The notes: a model not told the origin generated them from the sequence alone. Counted from the first letter of the stretch, positions 16,445-26,060 are shown. The stretch is DNA of 64,000 bases from Microcystis panniformis FACHB-1757 (GCF_001264245.1 NZ_CP011339.1:3968001-4032000); one strand, 5' to 3'. A program made the numbers and translations.

Positions 16445-17653
16445 ATGCAATTATCCATCGAAGTTTTTAATGACGTAGTTCGCTATCTCGACAGCCACGA
16501 AGAAAAATTACGGATCAAAAAATTAATCTTTTGTATCTGTAAAAAATCTTGGGAAAATGATCCTAATATTTTGAACAGTGTGGCTATGGAAGACTTGGTG
16601 AAGGAGTTAGTGGAACTTAAAACAAGTAAAGAACAATTAACTTTTTCTGTTTATAAATTAGTTAAAACCCTCAATCGTCCTAAAGTTTATCTGGGAGTAG
16701 CAACGGTTATTATCGAGCAAATCAGTCAATTATATAGTAATATTGCTGCCGCCTACGACAATCAATTATTACCAGTGGAACCGGAAGTTAACCCTAGCTT
16801 CACCAACGTTAATAATGATGTCAACAACGAGGAAGATAATTTATTAAGACAGGTGGTTAGTAGCCTAGAAAATCATCGAGAGACGGCGAGAATTCAAAAA
16901 TTAATGTTTGCCGCTTGTAAAAATCGTTGGGAAAACGATCAAGCGGTGATTAATAATTATGGCTTAAAAAATATTGTTTTAGAACTTCAGCGAAACAATC
17001 CCAATTTCCTAAGCTTGCGACAAACTCTCAAGCAAGTTGCCAAAAATATTAATAAAAAAGCTCTCTACCTAGCCCTAGCCGATATTATTCTTACCCAGCT
17101 AGAGCCTCTCTACGATACTGATAACGATGACGAAGAAGAGGATAATGAGTCAAAAAGTCAAATCTTGAACACTCAAATAGTTCATCTAAAGAATGATTCT
17201 GATTCTGCAGCTAAAACCACATCTTTCTCCCCCTCTAGAAGTGAACCTGTGGATTTTTCCTCTTCGATCATCAATCTAAATGAACCACAATTAGTCATGG
17301 AATTGCCCTTTGCCGAGCCGGCTTCCTCAAATAACAACCCCAGTAATTCCCCACAAATTCCCGCCTACGACCCCTTTGAAATTCGTTTAGAAATTTTCCA
17401 GTATGCTAATCCTTTACGCGCCAAAATATTGATTTTCTCGCTCCTATTTCATCCTTGGGATCGGAGCGGTCAAGATTGGTCAACTCTGCGAAGTTATACC
17501 CTAGAAGATTTACTACAACAACTCATCGAAAGTGGGAAATCTCTCAAGGATATCGAAATTCAACTATACAATATTGCTCAAACCCAAATGGATACGGATG
17601 CTAACGTTCAAACCGCCAGTATTCTGGTGCAAACTTTACAAAAAATTCTTTAA
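16445..17653 (+). CDS. Protein with three copies of a ~90-residue domain
   Basis: A 402-residue hypothetical protein, family unknown to me. One helical domain is repeated three times: residues about 5-97, 132-223 and 314-402. The repeats share a pattern of a hydrophobic start, R(I/A)(K/Q)KL.F, a W-END-like turn, (L/M)(E/K)(D/N)(L/I)(V/L).EL, and a final helix ending in I(I/L)(T/E)Q. Repeats 2 and 3 are joined by an acidic, Ser/Pro-rich linker (about 224-312). No signal peptide or membrane segment. The pentapeptide-repeat gene starts 33 bp downstream and may share its transcript. Confidence 0.7.
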   Translation: MQLSIEVFNDVVRYLDSHEEKLRIKKLIFCICKKSWENDPNILNSVAMEDLVKELVELKTSKEQLTFSVYKLVKTLNRPKVYLGVATVIIEQISQLYSNIAAAYDNQLLPVEPEVNPSFTNVNNDVNNEEDNLLRQVVSSLENHRETARIQKLMFAACKNRWENDQAVINNYGLKNIVLELQRNNPNFLSLRQTLKQVAKNINKKALYLALADIILTQLEPLYDTDNDDEEEDNESKSQILNTQIVHLKNDSDSAAKTTSFSPSRSEPVDFSSSIINLNEPQLVMELPFAEPASSNNNPSNSPQIPAYDPFEIRLEIFQYANPLRAKILIFSLLFHPWDRSGQDWSTLRSYTLEDLLQQLIESGKSLKDIEIQLYNIAQTQMDTDANVQTASILVQTLQKIL

Positions 17654-17686
17654 TTTTTTATCCAAATTTATCTGGACATTCTACCT

Positions 17687-18679
17687 ATGAAACCCAACGA
17701 ATTAATTGAACGTTATGCCGCAGGAGAAACTCAATTTAGTGGCTTAAAATTACCCGGAGTTAATTTAGTTGGTGCTGACTTAATTGGCATTGTTTTAAAT
17801 GAAGCAGATCTGCACGGAGCCAATCTTCTCTTTACCTATCTTAACCGGGCTAATCTCGCTCAAGCTAATCTTGTGACAGCTAATTTAAGCGGTGCTAGTC
17901 TCAACCAAGCTGACTTAAATGGGGCAGATTTACGCAGTGCCAATTTACACGGAGCGATGCTACAAGGTGCTAATCTTCGTGATACCGATATAACCCTAGC
18001 GACGTTACTTGATGCTAACTTAATCGGGGCGGATTTACGGGGGGCTGATTTAAGTGGTGCTAACCTCACTGGTGCTTGTTTGCGGGGAACAAATATGCGT
18101 CAGGAAAAGAAAAATCATAACACTAATTTACAAAGTGCTAATCTCTATCGCGCCGACCTGCAAGGGGCTAATATGAAAGGGGTTGATCTGGTGCGTGCAA
18201 ATCTAGTAGGAGCCAATTTAAAGGAGGCTAATTTGTGCAATGTTGACCTCAGAAAAGCGGATTTAACTAATGCTAATCTCCAAGATGCTTTACTTACTGA
18301 TGCTAATTTAATCGGGGCGCATTTAGTGGGGGCAAATCTAGCGGGAGCCAATTTAGTGCGTTCAAAAATGACCGATACGGAAGCAATGCAGGCAAATTTT
18401 CATAGTGCAATTATGACTCAAATAAAATTTGATCGAGCTAATCTTAGTCAAGCTAATTTTCAAGCAGCAAGAATGAATCATGCTGACTTAAGAAGGGCTA
18501 ATCTTTCAGGAGTTAATTTCAGCGAAGCTGACTTAATCGATGCTTTCTTTGCTAGAGCAAATCTCACCGGTGCCGATTTAAGTAATGCTAATCTAACTCG
18601 TGCCGAGTTAATGAGTGCTAATCTGATGGGAGTTAACTTCCGCGGTGCAATTATGCCCGATGGCCGGATTAATAATTAA
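17687..18679 (+). CDS. Pentapeptide-repeat protein
   Basis: A 330-residue protein consisting almost wholly of A(D/N)LxG-type pentapeptide repeats from about residue 20 to 325, which fold as a right-handed quadrilateral beta helix. A short non-repeat insertion (MRQEKKNHN, about residues 138-146) interrupts the coils. No signal peptide, so it is probably cytoplasmic. Such proteins are abundant in cyanobacteria and their function is mostly unknown. It follows the three-domain protein by 33 bp and precedes the retropepsin-like gene by about 53 bp. Confidence 0.9.
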   Translation: MKPNELIERYAAGETQFSGLKLPGVNLVGADLIGIVLNEADLHGANLLFTYLNRANLAQANLVTANLSGASLNQADLNGADLRSANLHGAMLQGANLRDTDITLATLLDANLIGADLRGADLSGANLTGACLRGTNMRQEKKNHNTNLQSANLYRADLQGANMKGVDLVRANLVGANLKEANLCNVDLRKADLTNANLQDALLTDANLIGAHLVGANLAGANLVRSKMTDTEAMQANFHSAIMTQIKFDRANLSQANFQAARMNHADLRRANLSGVNFSEADLIDAFFARANLTGADLSNANLTRAELMSANLMGVNFRGAIMPDGRINN

Positions 18680-18735
18680 AATTGTTGTTAGCAGTTATTC
18701 TGGTATAATTTAGGGGTACAATTGAGGGTAATATG

Positions 18736-19203
18736 ATGGTTAATCCAGCAATTATTGCAGAAGATATGGGCAAAATTTACACCAGCATTACAGTGATCAA
18801 TCGCGCGGATCAAATTCTAGCAGCGGCGGCTGTAATTTCTCCCGATCAAATTCGCTCTCTTACCCTAGAAAATGTCTTGGTTGATACGGGAGCAACTACT
18901 GTTTGTCTGGTGCCGGAAGTAATCTCCCGCTTGGGTTTACAGCTTTTAAAAGAAGTAGATGTGGCTACGGCTAAAGGGATAGGAAAAGCGAGAATTTTTC
19001 GCGATGCTACCTTGATTATTGCGGGACGGGAAGGGACTTTTGAATGTTTGGAATTACCTGGAGGTCAAAACAACTTATTAGGAGTAATTCCTTTAGAAGC
19101 TTTGGGATTAGAACCAGATCTTCGCAGCCAAAAACTACGAGTTTTACCCACGGAATCTAACGAGACTTATTTAACAATTTTATCGAACAAAATAGCTCTA
19201 TAA
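18736..19203 (+). CDS. Retropepsin-like aspartyl protease family protein
   Basis: A protein of about 155 residues with VLVDTGATTVCL at residues 48-59, the D-T/S-G-A active-site loop of retropepsin-like aspartyl proteases, followed by a flap-like stretch and an ILLG-type motif (NLLGVIPLEALG). One such domain would act as a homodimer. Two ATG codons are adjacent (18733, 18736); GAGGG at 18724-18728 is better spaced from the second. The substrate is unknown; stand-alone copies are frequent in cyanobacteria. The 3' end overlaps the convergent carboxypeptidase by 6 bp. Confidence 0.75.
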   Translation: MVNPAIIAEDMGKIYTSITVINRADQILAAAAVISPDQIRSLTLENVLVDTGATTVCLVPEVISRLGLQLLKEVDVATAKGIGKARIFRDATLIIAGREGTFECLELPGGQNNLLGVIPLEALGLEPDLRSQKLRVLPTESNETYLTILSNKIAL

Positions 19204-20859
19204 AATTACTTTTTGTCTGACTGTTCCGGCTCTTTCAGCTATAGCGATAATCTCGATTTCTTGACCAGAAACACCTTTAATCACCCATTCCACCGTACAG
19301 CGATAATCTAAACCATGAGCGAGGCTACTATATACTTTATTTGATCGCCCTTCTAAGTGACCGATTTCCTGCTCTAATTTTCCCACTATTAAACTCACCT
19401 CATCGGCTAAATTTAACTTGACTTGAATGGGACGAACGATCTTTCTTTCCAGTGCCTTTTTACTGGTATAAGTGGGTAAGAATCCCTGATTTTCCAACTG
19501 TAAAACCAGATGATAAATACCATTTCCCTCCGACTTAAGATCAAGACGAGAGATAGCTAAAAGAGGTGACATTAAAGCATGGGCAATAGTAAACTGACAT
19601 TGTTTCTCACATAAATCCGGTAAATACTTTTCTGGGGCATTTTGCCAGACATTTTTAAAGTCCCAACCGCCAATTTCCACCTCTCCCAATTGGGGGTGAT
19701 CAAAACTTTGCCAATTAATAAAACCCTTTCCCGCCAAATTCTCATCATTCCAACGCTGTAACTTCAATTCATCTTCCAAAGGATGCCAGCGAAACCATTG
19801 AATATAATCATCTTTTTTCACTCCCGCTTGGGTGGGTGCATCCCATAACTCCACCGTAAAACCATACCAACCAAAATGATCGTAACCGTAATCATCCATG
19901 GCACCGTTAGTCACTTCTTTGGGATGATAACGAAAATCGTGATAGACAGAAACGCATTCATAACCAGTCATTGCTTTTCCCTTGTCAGCAATATATTTAT
20001 ACATTTCTAAGTCTTCCACGGGGAAATATTCATCGGGATGGGTGCTATAGGGACGCAACATGACTGCTGAATAGGTATGATAGGTAACGAAGCCATTAAT
20101 ATTAGTGTTATTTGCCCAAAATTCCGCTTCTGCACGGGTTTCTGGCTCCGAAAAAGGAAAATCTCCGGCCCCCTGTTGTTCCCCTTCAGGAACCCAATAA
20201 ACGGGATAATTGCGGTTAAAATCCAGACCCTCTAGGGTGGGGGCAGTGGTAAAATTATAGCCATCGTAATCGCGGATTAAACCTTCGGTGAGCAAAGTGT
20301 AAAAAGTTCCCTCAAATTCCTCCGGTTCGCGACGCGCCATAATGCGAGGATCTTGTTCAGAAATTTTCCAAGCGCCACAGGTATCTTTTTGGCGCATTTG
20401 TAGGATTAAACCATCGCCGTTAATATCTTCAGGATATAGCCCCGGTTTCTCATCCGTGTGGGGATAGGGGCGAATACTCGATCGTAACAGATAGGGAGTA
20501 GTGAGATATTTTTCCGCTCCATCCACGGCCAATCGCGGCAAAATATAGACAGTGTAATGGTCAAGAAGTCTGGTAATTGGGGAATTATGACCGTATTGGC
20601 GCAAAAGATGGGAGATAGTGTAGAGAGCGACGGCAGAGCCTGTTACTTCCCCCGCATGGGTGTTAGCATCGATCCAATAGGCAGGTTTTTCTAAATAATG
20701 GCCTGTGGCTTGATTTGTGAGGGTAGTTAACCAGATATCTCGATTTTCGTAGCTTTTACCGATCGAGGTGAGGCTAATTAAATTAGGATAGGATGAGGCT
20801 AGGTTTTTGAGGAAAGAAACTAATTCGGCGTAGGGGTAATAGTGGCTAAAATCAAACAT
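19198..20859 (-). CDS. M14-family zinc carboxypeptidase
   Basis: A large carboxypeptidase (553 residues from ATG 20859; a TTG four codons earlier is possible). The zinc ligands are the HAGE motif (about residues 68-71) and the His in VTYHTYS (about 260); the catalytic Glu lies in FTVELWD (about 333). The peptidase domain covers about 1-370 and a C-terminal beta-rich domain of about 150 residues follows. No signal peptide is evident, so it is probably cytoplasmic. It removes C-terminal residues or acts on modified peptides; specificity is not visible. Confidence 0.85.
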   Translation of the reverse strand: MFDFSHYYPYAELVSFLKNLASSYPNLISLTSIGKSYENRDIWLTTLTNQATGHYLEKPAYWIDANTHAGEVTGSAVALYTISHLLRQYGHNSPITRLLDHYTVYILPRLAVDGAEKYLTTPYLLRSSIRPYPHTDEKPGLYPEDINGDGLILQMRQKDTCGAWKISEQDPRIMARREPEEFEGTFYTLLTEGLIRDYDGYNFTTAPTLEGLDFNRNYPVYWVPEGEQQGAGDFPFSEPETRAEAEFWANNTNINGFVTYHTYSAVMLRPYSTHPDEYFPVEDLEMYKYIADKGKAMTGYECVSVYHDFRYHPKEVTNGAMDDYGYDHFGWYGFTVELWDAPTQAGVKKDDYIQWFRWHPLEDELKLQRWNDENLAGKGFINWQSFDHPQLGEVEIGGWDFKNVWQNAPEKYLPDLCEKQCQFTIAHALMSPLLAISRLDLKSEGNGIYHLVLQLENQGFLPTYTSKKALERKIVRPIQVKLNLADEVSLIVGKLEQEIGHLEGRSNKVYSSLAHGLDYRCTVEWVIKGVSGQEIEIIAIAERAGTVRQKVIL

Positions 20860-20929
20860 AATCTTCTGCAACTAAAAAAAGGAGTCTCGGCTTAATTTGA
20901 CAAAATATAGGACAATAACAGTAAAAACT

Positions 20930-21142
20930 ATGGATAGTCAAGATATTGCTCGCTATATTGAAGAAACTAACGGTATTTCTAAGCCTTGGCTGTTGGTGCA
21001 ATTACGTCTCAAAAAACTGCAAGAACGTCGCGCCAGTCTTTCCCAAGAGGAATATATTCAAGAATTGGATGATATTCAGCAAGACTTAATGAAATTGGGC
21101 GAATGGTGGCGAGGGATTGAGTCAGAAGTCTTTAACCCCTAA
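20930..21142 (+). CDS. Small conserved hypothetical protein
   Basis: A 70-residue acidic, helical protein from ATG 20930 (a TTG at 20897 would add 11 residues). It reads as two helices with LRLKKLQERRASLS in the middle and ends in WWRGIESEVFNP. I know no function. It is divergent from the carboxypeptidase gene and overlaps the convergent KaiB-domain gene by 4 bp. Confidence 0.6.
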   Translation: MDSQDIARYIEETNGISKPWLLVQLRLKKLQERRASLSQEEYIQELDDIQQDLMKLGEWWRGIESEVFNP

Positions 21143-21885
21143 GCGGTGGCGATAATCTGTAATACTCGCGGTAAATCCTCAAATTCGCCGATGATGCGTT
21201 TCACCGGTTGCGGCCAAACCCGGACTAAAGTGGGAATAGCAGAGACATGATTAGATTCCGCTTGTTCTGGATGCTTAGAGATATCGATCACTTTTAGAGT
21301 ATAGGGATGGTGTAATTCTCGCTCTAGAAGCTGATGGATCGATTCTAGGGTGTGTTTAGTATTGGCATTATTACCGGAGACAAATAACCGCAAAACATAA
21401 CCCTTGGGACTAGGATTAGTATAGTCAGAGTCAGCAGTAATCCCTGAAGTGGTTGGGGGGCGCTCCTGATAACGGAGAATCAGATCGTGGGATTGCCAAA
21501 GTTGGGGAAACTGCTGACGATAGGTTTCTAAGATAGTGGGATTAGAGGATTGTTCCTGCCAAGGTACAGTAAACCAAGCTCGATCATCCGTGGCGAAAAT
21601 AGCATTTAATAAAGGCTGATAGCGACGGACCAGGGGATAGACTTCGGCTCTAGTATGAATACGGTGACTGTAGGGATCTCGCCAGCGATCGATGGTAGCA
21701 GTAAAACTAGGAACTAAAAAATGGGGGGGTTCTGGCAACCCTAAAGCGGACTGGAGAGCAGCACAGAGATTCAGATGCCAATGAGTTTGTTTATCAGGAT
21801 CGATACAGTAAATCAGGTCGCCCCCGGGGGTAAACAGGGCGATGCCTTTAAAAATATCGGGCAACACAATCGCGGAAGTGGTCAC
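21139..21885 (-). CDS. KaiB-domain protein with long N-terminal extension
   Basis: A 248-residue protein. Residues about 163-246 are clearly KaiB-like: YVLRLFVSGN, LKVIDISKHPEQAE, IPTLVRVWPQPVKRIIG match the thioredoxin-like fold of the circadian clock protein KaiB and the sensor of SasA. The first 150 residues are a separate domain I cannot assign. No histidine kinase domain is present, so it is neither SasA nor plain KaiB. It lies 90 bp downstream of pilT on the same strand. A clock or KaiC-family interaction is an inference only. Confidence 0.75.
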   Translation of the reverse strand: MTTSAIVLPDIFKGIALFTPGGDLIYCIDPDKQTHWHLNLCAALQSALGLPEPPHFLVPSFTATIDRWRDPYSHRIHTRAEVYPLVRRYQPLLNAIFATDDRAWFTVPWQEQSSNPTILETYRQQFPQLWQSHDLILRYQERPPTTSGITADSDYTNPSPKGYVLRLFVSGNNANTKHTLESIHQLLERELHHPYTLKVIDISKHPEQAESNHVSAIPTLVRVWPQPVKRIIGEFEDLPRVLQIIATA

Positions 21886-21975
21886 TTGAGGGGTTCCCCT
21901 AGGGAATCAATAGGAGCTTCTATTTTTCTAGACTACTCAACTCTTGACCCCTCAAGGATTTCCTTCAGGGTTTTT

Positions 21976-23295
21976 CTAGATTCTACCCCGCAACATCATC
22001 GCCATTTCATTGGGAACCGGGGACATTTCCAGGGCGACCTCATCGCTAATCCGTCCCTCTTGATAGAGGTTAAACAGAGATTGATTAGTGGTAATCATGC
22101 CATGGTATTCGCCATCTTTCATTAATTCGAGAATTTCGTCATTTTTGCCGCTGCAAATGTAATCTTTGACGGTTTCTGTGTTGACGAGAATATCGTGAAA
22201 AGCGGTCCGTTTACTGTCGGTGGTACGACATAAACCCTGGGAAATAATACAAACCAGGGATTCTGCGATCGCCACTTGCATCGATTCCCGTTCCTCGGCG
22301 GTATAAAGAGTTAAAATCCGCTCCAGAGTTTTAACGGCACTGTTGGTGTGCAGGGTTCCCATGACTAAGTGACCGGTTTGGGCAGCTTTCAGGGCCGTAT
22401 TAACGGTGGATTTGTCCCGCATCTCCCCCACCAGAATAATATCTGGGTCTTCCCGCAAAGAGGCTTTTAGGGCATTATCGAACTCATGGGTGTGTATTCC
22501 CACTTCCCGTTGTTTGATCAAACTGCGACGACTTTGATGGACAAATTCGATCGGGTCTTCGATGGTGATAATATGTTTGGCGTGTTCTTTATTGATGTAA
22601 TCGATCATGGCTGCGAGGGTGGTGGTTTTCCCTGAACCCGTCGGACCGGTGATTAAAATCAATCCCTTCTGCACATCGCACACATTCCGTAACACAGCCG
22701 GTAAGCCCAATTGTTCTATAGTGAGGATTTTCATGGGAATTAGACGCAAAACCATCCCAGGACCGCGCAGACTTTCAAAGATATTAATCCGCACCCTAGC
22801 GAATTCGTACTGAGTTGCACCGTCAAATTCTAGGTCTTTTTTAAAGCGAAGGATTTCTTCTTCCCCTAGGATTTCCCGTAACCAACTATAAAAAGTGTTG
22901 ATGTCAATTTCAGGATAGTTGAGAATAATCATTTCACCACGATCCCGCATCCGGGGTTTTTCTCCAACTCCTAGGTGAACGTCCGAATAACCCCGATCAA
23001 AGGCCATCCGGAGCAAATGTTCTAAGGTGGGTTGATTGGGAGCGCGACCCGGCCGGGGTGGCGTTTGGGGAGAAGCAGCCTGACTGGGAGCGCGATTTTG
23101 GGGAGGACGTGGGGCGGAAATTTGACCATTTTGCGGCATATTCGGCACGTTTTTGGTCGGTGTCGCCACTTGTTGCGTCATTTCTTCAGTTATCCCCATG
23201 CTGATTTCCGTGATTAACTCTGAGGGAGGTATCGGCATGGAGGGAACCGGCAGCGGCTGCAGTGGTCGCGAGGAAGAATTGGGATTTTGACTCAT
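21976..23295 (-). CDS. pilT: Twitching motility ATPase PilT
   Basis: PilT is the hexameric ATPase that retracts type IV pili. Seen here: Walker A GPTGSGKTT, the Asp box and Walker B region (DPDIILVGEMRD), the His box (TGHLVMGTLHTNSA) and the AIRAE-like end of the family (VALEMSPVPNEM variant). ATG 23295 (439 residues) is preferred over TTG 23301. The N-terminal 90 residues are Pro/Gln-rich and unstructured, longer than in proteobacterial PilT. Upstream is a repeat region; the KaiB-domain gene follows. Confidence 0.93.
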   Translation of the reverse strand: MSQNPNSSSRPLQPLPVPSMPIPPSELITEISMGITEEMTQQVATPTKNVPNMPQNGQISAPRPPQNRAPSQAASPQTPPRPGRAPNQPTLEHLLRMAFDRGYSDVHLGVGEKPRMRDRGEMIILNYPEIDINTFYSWLREILGEEEILRFKKDLEFDGATQYEFARVRINIFESLRGPGMVLRLIPMKILTIEQLGLPAVLRNVCDVQKGLILITGPTGSGKTTTLAAMIDYINKEHAKHIITIEDPIEFVHQSRRSLIKQREVGIHTHEFDNALKASLREDPDIILVGEMRDKSTVNTALKAAQTGHLVMGTLHTNSAVKTLERILTLYTAEERESMQVAIAESLVCIISQGLCRTTDSKRTAFHDILVNTETVKDYICSGKNDEILELMKDGEYHGMITTNQSLFNLYQEGRISDEVALEMSPVPNEMAMMLRGRI

Positions 23296-23389
23296 GAGCA
23301 ATAGGGGTTTTTTCTTTTACTATTCCCCGATTGTACTAACATCTCATCCCCAATTTCTCAATTCCTCACAGACGCTAGATTGAGGAGTA

Positions 23390-23510
<121 letters not shown>

Positions 23511-23645
23511 ATAATTTATAATTCCCCCTCTCCTATACCTTTTAAACAGGATTTAGACCCCAAAATTGTTACAATGGACGTTTAGGGCTGATGATTTTGG
23601 CTACTCATTTCTGTTTGATCGTCAGTCTTAGGAGAGGTAAGTACG

Positions 23646-24701
23646 ATGAATAGTCTGCAAACTTTGGTCGAACGGGAAAATTTAGGACAATTTTTGTTAG
23701 AAAATCTGCAAGATATTACAGATAAACTCAATCAGATTGTCACCGATTCTGATCGAATCATCCTGGATAATTTACTAAGTAGTCATGCAAAATTAATTAC
23801 CTGCCCGATCGAGCTAAAACCCTTACGGGGCAATGATCGTCATGTGTAAATAATTTTGCCTAGGTACTTACAAGAAACTAAAATTTTAGTTGAGCAAGTT
23901 AAGGATCACTCTAAAACTTATCAAGCAAGAGCCGATATATTTGGGCGAATTAATCAACTATGGTTTCAGGTATGGGAACAATATAAGAATGAGGGTTCGG
24001 CAATAAATTTGATTGAGATTATCAATGAATTTACCGATAGAGTAACTGCCTATGCTAAATTATTTATCGGCCTTGCTCAGATCAATGAGGGAAAGACTGG
24101 TGAGGAAAAAGCCGATTTAATCAGAGTGGTGGAAGGTTTACACCTTCTCTCGGAAACGATAGATGTGTTTATTGATATGTTTGCCGATTCAGAACTAGAG
24201 CAAATTTACCAGGGAGCTAAAAATACTCTCTCAATTTCTAATCGTACTATAACCGAATATTTCCAAGATACTGACAAATCTTTAGTCACCCAATTGAGAG
24301 CTTATAGTAGTTTAATAATTTTCAGAATTCAAGAGCGATTTAATCCTAAGAATGTATCCTCAGAAACTACTTCTCATTCCCTAGCAGATAATTTCAATGA
24401 TATTGATGCCTCTACACAAAATTTAACAGGTTTGGTCGATTTGGAAACTGAAAAATCTTCGTCTGAAAACTGGTTAGATAATCTTTCTGGATCAATTTCT
24501 GATCAGGAGGATTTTGAGAAAGCATTAGAATATGGGCGTGTTTTTCGTCAGAATGTATCCTCAGAAACTACTTCTCATTCCCTAACAGATGATTTAAGCG
24601 ATCTTGATCCTTGGACAAGAGACTTAGTGGGGGTTGTCGATTTAGAACCAGAAGACCCAAAAGAATCGTATATTGATTATTTAGTGGAGAAGTATCGGTG
24701 A
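23646..24701 (+). pseudogene. Helical protein with antitoxin-like tail, cut by MITE
   Basis: The frame starts at ATG 23646 with a good AGGAG site, runs 45 codons and then enters the 91-bp element, which supplies a stop at 23847-23849. Removing the element plus one TA (93 bp) gives an uninterrupted 320-residue frame with the junction DNLLQETKILVEQ. Residues after the junction are helical and unassigned. The C-terminal part carries two copies of a segment starting NVSSETTSHSL; the second ends DPWTRDLVGVVDLE...YIDYLVEKYR, resembling small antitoxins paired with PIN toxins. Its stop overlaps the GTG of the PIN gene, supporting a former toxin-antitoxin pair. Confidence 0.8.
23778..23868 (+). mobile_element. 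91-bp MITE, family M copy 2
   Basis: Identical to the copies at 11599-11689 and 34577-34667. TA lies on both sides (23776-23777 and 23869-23870). It sits in a protein-coding frame; element plus TA is 93 bp, so it does not shift the frame but brings in-frame stop codons. Confidence 0.92.
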
Positions 24702-24910
24702 AACGAGTCTTATTCGACAGTGATGTATTGCTAGATGTTTTGGGTAAGCGTGAACCACATTTTCCAGCATCTGTACAAGCATTAAATACAGTTAAAACAG
24801 GTAAAACTCAAGGATATATTTCTGGTCATGCCGTCACTAATATTTATTATATTTTGTCTAGATAAAATGGAAGAGAAAGCTCAAGAAAGTTGGTGATAAG
24901 TCTTCTAGAG
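24698..24910 (+). pseudogene. PIN-domain toxin remnant
   Basis: Starting at GTG 24698, overlapping the previous stop, 55 codons encode a PIN-domain N-terminus (VLFDSDVLLDVLGKREPHF, with the first acidic residues of the Mg2+ site). TAA at 24863-24865 stops it after YYILSR. The same frame stays open behind the stop (NGRESSRKLVISLLE) up to the dispersed GTAGG repeat at 24909, where similarity ends. The gene therefore has an in-frame nonsense codon and lacks its 3' half. Confidence 0.75.
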
Positions 24911-24985
24911 AACGTAGGTTGGGTTGAAGCATGAAACCCAACACCCGCTCATGTTACCCTACCACTAACCCATCCTACAAACTTT
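24908..24985. repeat. GTAGG dispersed palindrome, copy 5
   Basis: The sequence begins GAACGTAGGTTGGGTTGAAG and ends at CTAACCCATCCTACAAA. It has the same core as copies at 32259-32347, 33710-33827, 34752-34847 and 43199-43268 but no clear outer border on the right. It terminates the PIN-toxin remnant. Confidence 0.7.
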
Positions 24986-25001
24986 TTGGCGCAAACCCTA
25001 A

Positions 25002-26060
25002 CTAATGCTTCGGTAAACGTAAACCATCCGATCGCATGGGGATTAAAATCTGAGTTAAACTGCGTAATTGTTCGGCCGTTCCCATACAAATTAACAGATC
25101 TCCGGCCATTAATTCCGTATCGCCAGTCGGTCCCCCGATTAGCGTACCATCAGCGCGACGTATAGCCAAAACTAACGCCCCCGATCGAGATCTTAAATGT
25201 GCTTGACTAAGACTTAAACCCACACAGGGACAAGTCCTCGGATCGATTAAAAATTCTTCCATATAAAACGATCGATCGGTTCCGGTTAAAATACCATCGA
25301 CAAAATCCATCACCTGGGGTCGTAGGGCTGCGGCCGCTAATCTTCTACCGCCGGTAATATAGGGAGATACTACCGCATCGGCCCCGGCCCGTTGTAATTT
25401 TTGTACTGCTTCCTCGGTACTGGCCCTAGCAATGGCGCGGATTTTCGGATTAAGAGTTTTAGCAGACAACACTGTATATAAATTCTCCGCATCGGAAGTT
25501 AAAGCGGCCACAATACAAATAGCGCGTTCAATTCCTGCCATTTGTAAAGATTTATCTAAGGTGGCATCTCCTTGAACAACAATATAATTTAATTCTTTGG
25601 CCCGATTTACCTGTAGGGGGTCTGTATCAATAACTACAAAAGGAATATTTTCCGCGTAAAATTCGATCGCTACCTGTCTGCCTGTGCGACCCAAACCACA
25701 GATGATATAGTGTTCTGATAGTCGATCGATCACGCGTTTCTCCTGTCTCTGTTTGAGTCCCTCTTGAAAATAGCCTTGAATTAAAGCTTCGGTCAAGCGA
25801 TTAACAATATAACCGATCGTGATTACTCCCATCACGATCAAAACCATTGTAAACAGTCGTCCCCGTTCACCTAGGGGATTAATTTCGCCAAAACCGACGG
25901 TAGCGAGGGTACTAATCGTCATATAGGCCGAATCTAGCAAACTCCAACCCTCGATCAGATGATACCAAAGCGTACCGAGCAAAAACACCACGATCAGGGC
26001 AAAAATTCCCCCGATTAATTCCTGACGCAGACGACGATATTTATCTTCACTGATAGACAA
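25002..26060 (-). CDS. Two-TM potassium channel with RCK domains
   Basis: A 352-residue K+ channel of the MthK type. Two membrane helices (about 16-35 and 70-92) enclose a pore loop with filter TVGFG (54-58). Then come an RCK/TrkA-N domain with the nucleotide-binding motif GLGRTG (about 121-126) and DTDPLQV, and a TrkA-C domain (about 265-340). It should form a tetrameric, ligand-gated K+ pore in the plasma or thylakoid membrane. The frame starts at TTG 26060, with AGGGG about 10 bp upstream; no in-frame ATG fits. Confidence 0.88.
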   Translation of the reverse strand: MSISEDKYRRLRQELIGGIFALIVVFLLGTLWYHLIEGWSLLDSAYMTISTLATVGFGEINPLGERGRLFTMVLIVMGVITIGYIVNRLTEALIQGYFQEGLKQRQEKRVIDRLSEHYIICGLGRTGRQVAIEFYAENIPFVVIDTDPLQVNRAKELNYIVVQGDATLDKSLQMAGIERAICIVAALTSDAENLYTVLSAKTLNPKIRAIARASTEEAVQKLQRAGADAVVSPYITGGRRLAAAALRPQVMDFVDGILTGTDRSFYMEEFLIDPRTCPCVGLSLSQAHLRSRSGALVLAIRRADGTLIGGPTGDTELMAGDLLICMGTAEQLRSLTQILIPMRSDGLRLPKH

